DNA from: Acidobacteriota bacterium
GTDB taxonomy: Bacteria; Acidobacteriota; Terriglobia; Acidiferrales; UBA7541
NCBI GenBank assembly: GCA_003161195.1
Contig: PMOV01000017.1
Coordinates: 17,392 to 27,094 of the forward strand
DNA: 9,703 bases
Direction of reading: 5' to 3'
The translations under genes were made by a program, and so were the position numbers. Each line of letters starts with the position of its first letter. Positions within the stretch are counted from its first letter, which is position 1. Below the pieces are notes generated by a model, which did no database searches, was not told the origin of the DNA, and saw only the letters and a program-made list of their open reading frames with translations. Below, piece by piece: positions 1-6,825 of this stretch.

Positions 1-402
1 AACGCCGTCTTCACCAGCCCGGCCTTCGTGGTCCCCTGTCCCTTGTGCTCTGGTGGCGCCCGCGTCGGTGCCGTGGTGCAAGGGGTTTCCATCACCTTCC
101 CGAGTGTGACTGTTGCAAAAGCAGGGGTTTACGCCGTGCGCCTCTACTTGGTCAACGGCAACCAACCCAGCGATTGGGGTCTTCCTCAAGAGCCCACCAT
201 CGACATCATCGTCAACGGCGGCTCCGCAATCGTCACTCCGCCGCTGCCCTTCACCGGCGATTGGAACACTCCCGGCTACCTCACCATTAATCTGCCTCTC
301 AACGCCGGCGCCAACACCATTTCCTTGTATGTCCCAGCCAGCGCTCCCACGGGCGATCCGGACATCGACAGAATTGTCGTGCCCACGCAGCCCGCGCCAT
401 GA
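1..402 (+). CDS. C-terminal CBM6/CBM35-like carbohydrate-binding domain of a secreted protein (5' partial)
   Basis: The frame is open from the first base of the window, so the gene starts outside it; 133 C-terminal residues are visible, ending at the TGA at 400-402. The GTG at position 28 is internal, not the start. The visible part has the pattern of a CBM6/CBM35-type beta-sandwich: a Cys-x-x-Cys-Ser-Gly-Gly segment followed by a Val-Gly pair (about residues 13-23), an aromatic 'AGVYAVRLYLVNG' strand (41-53), a Val-Asn-Gly turn (71-73), 'TGDW' (85-88), 'LNAGANTISLY' (100-110) and a closing 'DIDRIVV' strand (121-127). These modules usually sit at the end of secreted glycosidases such as alpha-galactosidases and bind plant or microbial glycans. 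The catalytic part is not visible, so the enzyme cannot be named. I am confident of the fold class and unsure of the parent family. Confidence 0.8.
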   Translation, partial: NAVFTSPAFVVPCPLCSGGARVGAVVQGVSITFPSVTVAKAGVYAVRLYLVNGNQPSDWGLPQEPTIDIIVNGGSAIVTPPLPFTGDWNTPGYLTINLPLNAGANTISLYVPASAPTGDPDIDRIVVPTQPAP

Positions 403-418
403 CGCATATGATCTGAGA

Positions 419-456
419 ACGGGCTCCGGCGTTTTTTGTAAATCGCCGGAGCCCGT
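419..456 (+). terminator. Perfect 13-bp hairpin after the CBM gene, probable terminator
   Basis: Arms ACGGGCTCCGGCG (419-431) and its exact complement (444-456) enclose a 12-nt loop. It lies 16 bp after the stop codon at 402, the usual place for an intrinsic terminator. Oddly, the run of six T is in the loop (432-437), and neither strand has a U-tract directly after the stem. It could therefore act as a Rho-assisted terminator or an mRNA 3'-end stabiliser rather than a textbook intrinsic terminator. Confidence 0.65.
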
Positions 457-483
457 ATCTTCACAATTGCCGTATTCTCGTAC

Positions 484-509
484 GCATTCTTTTGGGGTCG
501 AGAGAATGC
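484..509. promoter_or_regulatory. Inverted repeat upstream of the nucleoside-hydrolase-like gene
   Basis: GCATTCT (484-490) and AGAATGC (503-509) form perfect 7-bp arms around 12 nt. The repeat lies between the hairpin at 419-456 and the next gene, where its promoter should be. It could be a regulator-binding site or a 5'-UTR hairpin. It also contains the alternative in-frame ATG at 506, which makes that start less attractive. No convincing -35/-10 pair was found beside it, so the role is inference. Confidence 0.3.
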
Positions 510-589
510 CACAATGGTATGGGGCTTCCTCAAGCCTCTTAGGTGAAGACTTGCGCCCGACATCAGAAGGACTGAAGCTATGCAGAACG

Positions 590-1744
590 ATGACTCTCGC
601 AGTTGTCGTGTTATTTGCCATGACCACGGCAATTCTTGCGCCCCCCACAACGGCGGCAAGTTCTACACCGCCCGTCCACCGCGTCCCCATCATCGATGTA
701 ACCGACCTATATCAGCCCTTTCAGGATCCTGGGGACAATTTTGATCTAGTGACCGCCTACGCCCTCCCAGAAGTCGATCTCAAAGCCATCATCCTCGACA
801 CACACAATACCTTCCGCTCTCGCATATCCGATCACCCTATCCTGCATGATTCCGATCACAACGGTCCGCGCGATGCCGGCTTTATCTCGGTGCTCCAGTT
901 AAACTACATCTTCAACCGGAACATTCCGGTCGGCACCGGCCCCTTCGACTTGATGCGTTCACCTGAAGACAAAATGCTGGATGCTCCGGGCTTTCAGCAA
1001 CAAGGCATCGAACTCATTCTTAAAGTTCTCCGCGAAAGCCCCGAACCCGTCGCCATCATGTCCTTTGGCTCCGCTCGGCCCATAGCAGTAGCCTACAATC
1101 GCGATCCTGATTTGTTTCGCAGTAAATTGGCCCGTATCTACTTTTCCGGGGGCTCTTCCTCTGCCGGTTATCTCGAATGGAATGTCGCTCTCGATCCCAA
1201 CGCAGCCTTACGGCTCCTCCGCTCCAATCTGCCCATAGACATCTTCCCTTGCGCCACAAAGAACGGACCTTTTTCCTATGAAGCGCATAACTCCTATTGG
1301 CAGCTGCCGGATCTGCAGTTCGTCAAGCGCCTGGACCCAAAGATTCGTCGCTATCTCGAGTATGCTCTCGGTCGTAAATGCCGTTGTGACTTCCTTCGCG
1401 CTATGGACGATGACTTTGCGCCCTCCGAGATCATCGAAGCCTACGCACATCCCCACCATGTTTGGGAAACCGCGCTCTGGATGGCTGTGTCCGGACGCGT
1501 TCTGGTTAGTCTGCCCTCCGGCCAACACCGGATTATTCCCGCCGGTCAGGTTGCACCGCAGGACAAGGTGCTTCCCAACCTTCTGGAACCCTGCATCCTT
1601 CATGTCTCTGGCGATGGCACCTTCACCTTCGAACTCACCAAGACTCCCTCCAATTTCCGTATTTATGATCGCAGGGACCCTTTGGAAAACCAGTCCGCTC
1701 TGCGGGAAGCCCTCCCCGAGCTTTATCTTTCTTTCCACCCCTGA
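590..1744 (+). CDS. Exported nucleoside-hydrolase-fold protein (IU_nuc_hydro-like), divergent
   Basis: 384 residues from ATG 590. Residues 1-23 form a hydrophobic leader ending 'APPTTAASS', so the protein is probably exported. The body matches the inosine-uridine nucleoside hydrolase layout. 'DPGDNFDLVTAYALPEVDLK' (46-65) stands where the family has its Asp-rich Ca2+ and ribose motif (DTDPGxDDAxAL). 'IMSFGSARPIAVAYNRDP' (156-173) matches the 'GPLTNIA' region. 'YFSGGS' (184-189) and 'EWNVALDPNAA' (196-206) match the MGG and 'EFN..DPEAA' segments. 'HHVWETALWMA' (289-299) matches the region holding the active-site His/Asp. The first motif has extra residues and an altered Asp cluster, so cleavage of N-ribosides is not assured; some exported family members act on other N-glycosides. 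The start is uncertain: this leader has no basic residue, whereas in-frame TTG 551 or ATG 506 would add Lys/Arg. No clear Shine-Dalgarno sequence sits at 590. It lies 75 bp before the Tat gene and may be co-transcribed with it. Confidence 0.78.
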   Translation: MTLAVVVLFAMTTAILAPPTTAASSTPPVHRVPIIDVTDLYQPFQDPGDNFDLVTAYALPEVDLKAIILDTHNTFRSRISDHPILHDSDHNGPRDAGFISVLQLNYIFNRNIPVGTGPFDLMRSPEDKMLDAPGFQQQGIELILKVLRESPEPVAIMSFGSARPIAVAYNRDPDLFRSKLARIYFSGGSSSAGYLEWNVALDPNAALRLLRSNLPIDIFPCATKNGPFSYEAHNSYWQLPDLQFVKRLDPKIRRYLEYALGRKCRCDFLRAMDDDFAPSEIIEAYAHPHHVWETALWMAVSGRVLVSLPSGQHRIIPAGQVAPQDKVLPNLLEPCILHVSGDGTFTFELTKTPSNFRIYDRRDPLENQSALREALPELYLSFHP

Positions 1745-1819
1745 AATTCATCCCTCAGAAATGTCGCCACATTTCTTATGGATTATCGTCGCGTCACGTT
1801 CTAGCCTTGGCCTTCTCCG

Positions 1820-3643
1820 ATGAATCGTCGCCAGTTTCTATCCTCCGCATCCTGCTTTGCTTTGGCCCCAGGACTTGCGGGCCCCGCATTCACGTCTCTA
1901 ACCTCTGCCGGCTCGGTGCCAGCTTCTGCTCCGACGTTCCCCACCGCTCTCGCCGGACTGCTGCGTCACAGCTGCGTTTCCGAGATCGAACCCGATCTCG
2001 CGCGCTTCCGCTCCAAGGGCTACACGGGAATTTGGATCGAAAATGACTATGTCCGCTGGACCACCAAGCCTGACCCGGACGAAGGGTTTGACGGCTGCTG
2101 GCGTCTCTTCAATCTTTTTGATTTCACCTTCGGCTCTGCCCGCGATCAATATATTTCGTATCTCAACGATCTAAGTGGCGCGTGCGAGCGATACCAGTTG
2201 GAGATCTGGGCTTCCTTCTGGATCCCCTTGCCCAACGCGGAGCTCTTGCAGTATTTGCGCGATAGCCGTCCTGCGGCCATCGGCCACGCCACGGCTGACG
2301 GTGAGATTGTTCCGACGCTTTGCACTTGCGTCGGCAGTGATGGCTCAAAATTCTTAGTGGAGATGGTTGCTCGATTTTTGCAGACTTTCCCGCAGGTGCG
2401 TGGGCTAAAGATCGCCACCGGCGACAATGGCTCCGTCATTTGCGATGAAACCTGCCCCAACGCTCGCGGCACCAATCAGGCTCAGCACGCGGGCAACCTG
2501 TTTAGAATCATCGACCAAACTCTGCATCAGCAAGATCACCCCCGTCGCCTCATGCTTTACCCTTGGTATTGGGGCCCTGGTTTCAAAGAAGAGATTCTGG
2601 CCAAACTGCAAGGCGATTACCTCGTCATGACCAAAATGGAGCAAAACAGCCTCCAAACGCTCCCGCCACCCACGCAAGCCGACCCCCTCTTCGATGACTC
2701 CATCGTATCCGAGCTCATGGGCCCCGATTTTCAAGAATGGCTGCATCGCATAGGCCCGGAGCGCATTATCGACATGGTTCCTACCGGCTCGGGCGTCGAC
2801 GATATGTTTTTCAACTTCCCTCCTTACCCCGGACGGCTGTTCCGTCGCTTTCGCATGCTGCGAACCGCAAATGTAACGCGCTTCCTGGACTACGAATGCG
2901 GCGGCCACCATGCTGGTTCCAATGAAGAAGTCGTCGCAGTCTTTTCCGAACATCCCGACATTTCGGAACCGCAGGCTCTTTCTCTGGTTGCCGAAAGACT
3001 TTATCGAAAACCTGCCGCCAGGGCTCACGCCATTGAGGGATGGCGCCGATTTGATGCTGGTTTTGGGAAGCTTCCGATCGGACTCGGCCACACCGGCGCC
3101 CTGCAATTCACCGGTCGTTTTGGATTTGCGTGGCCCATGTGCCTCGCCACTCCCCTGCTCCCGGTATTAATTTCCACCAAGGATCGCTGGCATGAAATCT
3201 TCTGGTTTTCGCCTTACAATTTTTTCACGCCTGGCAACGCCGCGGTTCTCAAAAGTGCCTTCGCATCGGTGCTCACCGAGTGGCAGGCGAGTCTTGAGGC
3301 TTTGTCTCGTGCACACCGGGAAGAGCATTCCGTCGCCAGCGACCGCGAACTAACCGCCGTGCGCGCTCACGTTCTGGGTGTCCGTTCGGTTCTAAATTGG
3401 TGCGCCGCTGCGGCCCTTCCGTCACAGGGCCATCTCGAGAGGTCTAGGGCACTGCAAGCATCTGAGCTCGCTCTAGTCCGTAACTTCCAATCCCTGCGCC
3501 AGAAATTCCCGTGGATTTGGGCAAATAATTGTTGGCACCCGTTGCAGACACCTTTGCACCAGAAGTTCGTAGGATTCCGTCACGATGACGCCGATCCATT
3601 CGTGGCCAAGACCCGCATTTTGTCGGAAAAGCTGCAATCCTGA
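1820..3643 (+). CDS. Tat-exported protein, probable TIM-barrel glycoside hydrolase of unassigned family
   Basis: 607 residues. The N-terminus 'MNRRQFLSSASCFALAPGLA' is a twin-arginine leader (R3-R4, then F6-L7), with likely cleavage in the Ala/Ser/Pro-rich stretch before residue 40. Residues about 45-360 read like a (beta/alpha)8 barrel: 'KGYTGIWIEND' (66-76), 'YQLEIWASFWIPLP' (125-138), 'RGLKIATGDNG' (194-204) followed by C208-D-E-T-C212-P, 'RRLMLYPWYWGPG' (242-254) and 'ERIIDMVPTGSGVDDM' (314-329). Asp202 and Asp209-Glu210 at a strand end are candidate catalytic acids. The layout recalls GH67 alpha-glucuronidases and DUF4838/GH20-like proteins, but I cannot assign a family. The C-terminal region (about 385-607) is mostly helical, with 'TGRFGFAWPMCLATPLLP' at 431-448. 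No good Shine-Dalgarno sequence is seen. The leader at the very start of the frame supports this ATG. It follows the nucleoside-hydrolase-like gene by 75 bp, which suggests joint work on an extracellular glycoconjugate. Confidence 0.78.
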   Translation: MNRRQFLSSASCFALAPGLAGPAFTSLTSAGSVPASAPTFPTALAGLLRHSCVSEIEPDLARFRSKGYTGIWIENDYVRWTTKPDPDEGFDGCWRLFNLFDFTFGSARDQYISYLNDLSGACERYQLEIWASFWIPLPNAELLQYLRDSRPAAIGHATADGEIVPTLCTCVGSDGSKFLVEMVARFLQTFPQVRGLKIATGDNGSVICDETCPNARGTNQAQHAGNLFRIIDQTLHQQDHPRRLMLYPWYWGPGFKEEILAKLQGDYLVMTKMEQNSLQTLPPPTQADPLFDDSIVSELMGPDFQEWLHRIGPERIIDMVPTGSGVDDMFFNFPPYPGRLFRRFRMLRTANVTRFLDYECGGHHAGSNEEVVAVFSEHPDISEPQALSLVAERLYRKPAARAHAIEGWRRFDAGFGKLPIGLGHTGALQFTGRFGFAWPMCLATPLLPVLISTKDRWHEIFWFSPYNFFTPGNAAVLKSAFASVLTEWQASLEALSRAHREEHSVASDRELTAVRAHVLGVRSVLNWCAAAALPSQGHLERSRALQASELALVRNFQSLRQKFPWIWANNCWHPLQTPLHQKFVGFRHDDADPFVAKTRILSEKLQS

Positions 3644-3665
3644 TTCGCGGCTAGCCCAATGCAGG

Positions 3666-3735
3666 ATCTCGGTAAGGGACGAGAGGTCGAGGCAGGCGGC
3701 GCGCCGAGATTGGGGGGACAGTCGGTCCCACCGAC
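3666..3735. terminator. Convergent intergenic region with small inverted repeats, possible bidirectional terminator
   Basis: The 135 bp between the stop codons of the + gene (3643) and the - operon (3779) hold ATCTCGG (3666-3672) paired with CCGAGAT (3704-3710). They also hold a tight hairpin GTCGGT-CCC-ACCGAC (3721-3735). An alternative stem GGGAC/GTCCC (3715-3719 with 3725-3729) competes with the second hairpin. Neither strand shows a clean U-tract, so termination is inferred from position between convergent genes rather than from a classical signal. Confidence 0.35.
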
Positions 3736-3778
3736 CAACTAGCTAGGCCACGATCTTGCCCATTATATAGTTTAGGGC

Positions 3779-4714
3779 TCACTGCACTCGTACCGTCTGG
3801 GTTCTCTCCTCCGCAGTCGCCGCCGGGGCGTGTCTCACTTCGTCGAAAGCCATTAGAAAAATCGCCACGATTGCTAGCACCATGCCCGCTAAATTGCTGT
3901 GACTGGGAATTCTTCTATAGATCAGCAAAGACAGTATTATGGTTACGAGCGGAAACAGCCCGTTCACCATAGGAACTACAATGATCGCTTTCCCATATCT
4001 GACCGCATATACAAACAGCAAGCACCCAAGCGAATTCAGGCTTTGAATCACCGCGGTCAGGTAGGGCCCGTACAACCCGCGATTGATCGGAGCGCCAAAA
4101 TCCGTCATCCACAAAGCGACCGGAATCAAAGCGACGCCCGTCACAGCCATATAGAAAAACAATCCTTCCGAAGAGATGCTGCTGGCTGAAGATTTCATGA
4201 AATACGCTTGCAGCCCCCAAGAGAAAAATATAAACAGTGTGACGATCAGCCAGTCATACCCTTGCACCGGGCTATTGCTGGGCTCTTGCAGAGACAAAAA
4301 CAGAATCGCGGGAATTGATAACACAATTCCAGTCAGGGCCAGCAGGTAGGTTCTCTCCTTTAATAACACGGCGGAAAGAACGATTGTTATAACCGGCGAT
4401 AGGCAAATGATCGGAAAAATAATGTACGCGGGCCCCTTTGTCAGCACCCAGAACAGCAGCAATTGTCCCGCCGCTCCCGATAGTCCAACCGCTGATCCGT
4501 ACAATATGGAATTCCGATCGAGTTCCAATTTCCAGTGCGCATTTCTGACCGCGACAATCGCAAATGGAATCATCGTCAAGGACCACACCACGTACCCCAA
4601 TGTCGCAGGAAATGGCGGGTGGATGAGCTTATCGGGTATCTCCATCAACGCGCCCCAGACTCCCCAAAGCATCGGCACCAGCAATGCCAACCACAGCCAT
4701 TTAGGCAGCCTCAT
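3779..4714 (-). CDS. EamA/DMT-superfamily transporter, 10 TM
   Basis: 311 residues with ten hydrophobic segments, at about 7-24, 37-56, 70-91, 96-117, 123-142, 154-171, 184-203, 217-236, 243-265 and 274-290. They form two five-helix halves, typical of EamA drug/metabolite transporters of about 300 residues. The 'ALWG'-like opening appears as 'PMLWGVWGALMEIPDK' (14-29). 'PVITIVLSAVLLKER' (107-121) and 'FPLVTIILSLLIYRRIP' (254-270) are the paired helix-4 and helix-9 motifs of the two repeats. The start ATG overlaps the stop of the SIS gene (ATGA, 4711-4714). A GGAAG ribosome-binding site sits 7 nt upstream inside that gene, so translation is probably coupled. As last gene of the operon it probably moves the substrate or a product of the upstream enzymes (amine, amino sugar or glycated amine). 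EamA specificity cannot be read from sequence. Confidence 0.93.
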   Translation of the reverse strand: MRLPKWLWLALLVPMLWGVWGALMEIPDKLIHPPFPATLGYVVWSLTMIPFAIVAVRNAHWKLELDRNSILYGSAVGLSGAAGQLLLFWVLTKGPAYIIFPIICLSPVITIVLSAVLLKERTYLLALTGIVLSIPAILFLSLQEPSNSPVQGYDWLIVTLFIFFSWGLQAYFMKSSASSISSEGLFFYMAVTGVALIPVALWMTDFGAPINRGLYGPYLTAVIQSLNSLGCLLFVYAVRYGKAIIVVPMVNGLFPLVTIILSLLIYRRIPSHSNLAGMVLAIVAIFLMAFDEVRHAPAATAEERTQTVRVQ

Positions 4715-5799
4715 TTGCGTGCTTCCGGCGAAGGTTCTTGCACCGTTTTTCCTCTAGGAATCAGTCCACCCTCTTCTTCGACGATGTACGAGCAAATTCG
4801 GAAGGCATCACAATCCTGCGAGGCGAGGTGTGATAGGCATTCCGCAGCCAACTGAATCGGAATAATCTCCGGCACAAATTGCCATCGCGCGGAAATCTTC
4901 GGGAGGTTCAGCACTATTTCTGCAGCATGCTCTGGCAAGTCCTGCCCGATTATCAACACTTCGGCTCCGTAATGACGAAGGTCTCTAACAAGTGCCAGAT
5001 CCTGCTGCCTCATTTTCTCCCGGTCAATCCAGAGTCCAACTCGTATACCATCTCGCACCATCTCCTGCGGTCCGTGCCGAAATGCTCCCGTGGGCATGGC
5101 CGACGCGGGAAGCTTCGCGGCCTCCTCCCAAAGCAAACGCGCCTCATGACAACTCGCCAGACTTGCTCCTCGGCCTAAGAAGTACGTGGGCGACCTTGCG
5201 TTCAACCATCCGCTTCCAGAAAGTCTGTCGTGCCACGCGGGCATTCTCTTTTCTGATTCCGTGAGCGCCTTTTGCAGTTCGGAATAGACTGACTCCTGGA
5301 GAGAGTTCATGCTCAATAAAGCCAGCAGGCAGGAAGTTAGCGCCAACGCCGAATACATCGAGATGGATACCTGGTGGTCGAGCGCTGCATTGAGAAGCAA
5401 CACAATGTCCGCCCCGAGAGCCAAGGGGCTATCAGGTGCATTGGTGATCGCAATGACTCTGCATTTCTGCGCGCGCAAGCCGGGCAAGAGTTTCACAATT
5501 TCGGTGCTCTTGCCGCTCCGAGATAAAACCATCACCGCGGAATCTTTTGCCACCTTGCCGAAATGAAGCAGTTCCGAGCCATCACAAAGAATTGCTGGTC
5601 TTCCCTGTTGCTGGAAAACATTTGCTACCGCACAGCCCGCATTCCAACTGGCCCCCATGCCCACAACATAGACGACGGGAGAATTTCTCACAATCTCCGC
5701 AGCATACTCTAAGGACTGCCGACCCGCTCCAAGGCTATACGCCAGAGATTTGGTGAGCTCTCCTGGCTCTCGACAAATATCTTCGAGTAATTTCGTCAC
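4711..5799 (-). CDS. Two-domain SIS sugar isomerase/deglycase (GlmS C-half/FrlB-like)
   Basis: 362 residues from GTG 5799, chosen because the GTG overlaps the kinase stop (GTGA, 5796-5799) and GGAG (5808-5811) lies 8 nt upstream; ATG 5829 is a weaker in-frame alternative. The protein has two SIS domains and no glutaminase domain. The first holds 'GMGASWNAG' (47-55), 'LSRSGKSTEI' (92-101) and 'ITNAPDSPLA' (118-127). The second begins at 'FLGRGAS' (207-213) and holds 'WEEAAKLPA' and 'GAFRHGP'. Glu226 and His242 are 16 residues apart, the spacing of the catalytic Glu/His pair in GlmS (E488/H504) and in the fructose-asparagine-phosphate deglycase FraB. Such enzymes split or isomerise 6-phosphorylated amino sugars or Amadori compounds. 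The GlmS lysine three residues before the catalytic Glu is Leu here, which argues against glucosamine-6-phosphate synthesis. The neighbouring kinase fits FrlB/FrlD logic. An amino-sugar-6-phosphate deaminase (AgaS/NagB-II type) is the main alternative. Confidence 0.9.
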   Translation of the reverse strand: MTKLLEDICREPGELTKSLAYSLGAGRQSLEYAAEIVRNSPVVYVVGMGASWNAGCAVANVFQQQGRPAILCDGSELLHFGKVAKDSAVMVLSRSGKSTEIVKLLPGLRAQKCRVIAITNAPDSPLALGADIVLLLNAALDHQVSISMYSALALTSCLLALLSMNSLQESVYSELQKALTESEKRMPAWHDRLSGSGWLNARSPTYFLGRGASLASCHEARLLWEEAAKLPASAMPTGAFRHGPQEMVRDGIRVGLWIDREKMRQQDLALVRDLRHYGAEVLIIGQDLPEHAAEIVLNLPKISARWQFVPEIIPIQLAAECLSHLASQDCDAFRICSYIVEEEGGLIPRGKTVQEPSPEARK

Positions 5800-5811
5800 G
5801 TGCCATACTCC
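5796..5811 (-). promoter_or_regulatory. Ribosome-binding site and GTGA overlap that set the SIS start
   Basis: Inside the last codons of the kinase, GGAG (complement of 5808-5811) lies 8 nt before GTG 5799, and the GTG shares bases with the kinase TGA. This is the typical layout of translational coupling by terminating ribosomes and gives a 362-residue product. Confidence 0.7.
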
Positions 5812-6773
5812 ATCGCCCTCGGAGTCCATTGGAAACCCTGCGAACGCAAGACTTCCATCCTCACTTGCCCTCGAATTCCACCGGCTGCACTCAGGCTGCT
5901 CACCGCGCACCGATGCCCAAGCGCAATACATTCCTCCACCCTCGCCCCGTTTAACCAACCGTGCAGGAACCCGGCATCGAAATTATCACCAGCCCCCGTG
6001 CTATCTACGATTTCTCCCACCGGTGGCTCAGCACGACGGGCGTCAAATTCCCAAGTCTGCTTTGCCTTCTTTGCGAACACTCCCTTCTCAGCTCTTTTCA
6101 CGACAACAAACGTGCCGCTCTCTGCCAACTTGTCGGCGGCACTTTGCACCTCGCTGGTTCCCGCGATCGCCAGGGCCTCCGCCTCATTCGGAATAAATAT
6201 GTCGACGTACGGCAACAACTCCTGAACACCTGTCCAGCATGTGGCGGGATCCCAATTCGTATCGAGCGATGTCGTTACTCCTAGTTGTTTGGCGCGACGC
6301 AGCCACGGCAACCAGGTGTCTCGCAGATTCCCTAATAAGAAGTAAGTTGCTATATGCCAGTGGCGGCAATCTAGTAGAAGTCGTTCCTCTAGATGTTGCG
6401 GCATCGTGGCGTCGATCGTACCGATATACGCGAGAATCGCGCGATCATCGGGTTCTGACAATGCAAACCCAATTCCTGTTTTTAACGTCGGGTGCCTGCG
6501 GACATTTGACGTATCTACACCCGCGCCATCTAGTTCTCGTAGCGCAAAATCACCGAGTATGTCCTGCCCAACCCAGCCCAAAACACCCGAGCGGCTTCCC
6601 AGTTTTGCCATCTGGCTCGCGAAGATATTGGCGGATCCACCAAGCTCTATCGAACAATCGCCGATGATCTGTTCGACCTGATGAAATTGCGGCCGCACAT
6701 TTCCCGTCAGGATCATGTCCACGCACATGTCTGAGACACTGAGTACATCGAATGTTTTTTGTTGTTTAGCCAT
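5796..6773 (-). CDS. PfkB/ribokinase-family carbohydrate kinase
   Basis: 325 residues from ATG 6773. The PfkB fold is clear. The N-terminal substrate-site signature 'ELGGSANIFASQMAKLG' lies at about 43-59. 'LGWVGQDILGDF' (65-76) and 'GIDATMP'-like and 'SLDTNWDPATCW' (169-180) segments follow. The C-terminal anion-hole motif 'DSTGAGDNFDAGF' (257-269) carries catalytic base Asp263. These enzymes use ATP to phosphorylate a hydroxyl of sugars or nucleosides. Next to an SIS deglycase/isomerase, a 6-kinase of a fructosamine or keto/amino sugar (FrlD-like role) is plausible; E. coli FrlD is shorter (about 260 residues). AGGA stands only 2 nt before this ATG. An upstream in-frame TTG at 6797 would add eight residues, but it lies inside an intercistronic stem, so I prefer ATG. 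The gene follows the amine oxidase by 48 bp and its stop overlaps the next start by 4 bp. Confidence 0.94.
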   Translation of the reverse strand: MAKQQKTFDVLSVSDMCVDMILTGNVRPQFHQVEQIIGDCSIELGGSANIFASQMAKLGSRSGVLGWVGQDILGDFALRELDGAGVDTSNVRRHPTLKTGIGFALSEPDDRAILAYIGTIDATMPQHLEERLLLDCRHWHIATYFLLGNLRDTWLPWLRRAKQLGVTTSLDTNWDPATCWTGVQELLPYVDIFIPNEAEALAIAGTSEVQSAADKLAESGTFVVVKRAEKGVFAKKAKQTWEFDARRAEPPVGEIVDSTGAGDNFDAGFLHGWLNGARVEECIALGHRCAVSSLSAAGGIRGQVRMEVLRSQGFQWTPRAMEYGT

Positions 6774-6788
6774 AGTCCTATAGCAGGG

Positions 6789-6825
6789 TTGAACCAAGTA
6801 GACTCGATCCGCTTGGTCCGTTCAA
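6789..6825 (-). repeat. Intercistronic bulged stem-loop between amine oxidase and kinase
   Basis: On the - strand, TTGAA and CCAAG, separated by a 4-nt CGGA bulge (complement of 6812-6825), pair with CTTGGTTCAA (complement of 6789-6798). The loop is 13 nt. The stem includes the amine oxidase stop codon and ends 15 nt before the kinase ATG. There is no U-tract, so it is more likely to tune mRNA processing or kinase translation than to terminate. Confidence 0.4.

Noticed and set aside
113..589. Upstream extension of the nucleoside-hydrolase-like gene to TTG 113
   Set aside because: It would overlap the CBM gene by nearly 300 bp and cross the strong hairpin; the extension is a shadow of the CBM frame.
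3762..3767. Perfect TATAAT on the - strand just after the transporter gene
   Set aside because: No -35-like hexamer 16-18 bp upstream and no - strand gene to its left; A/T-rich intergenic chance is likely.
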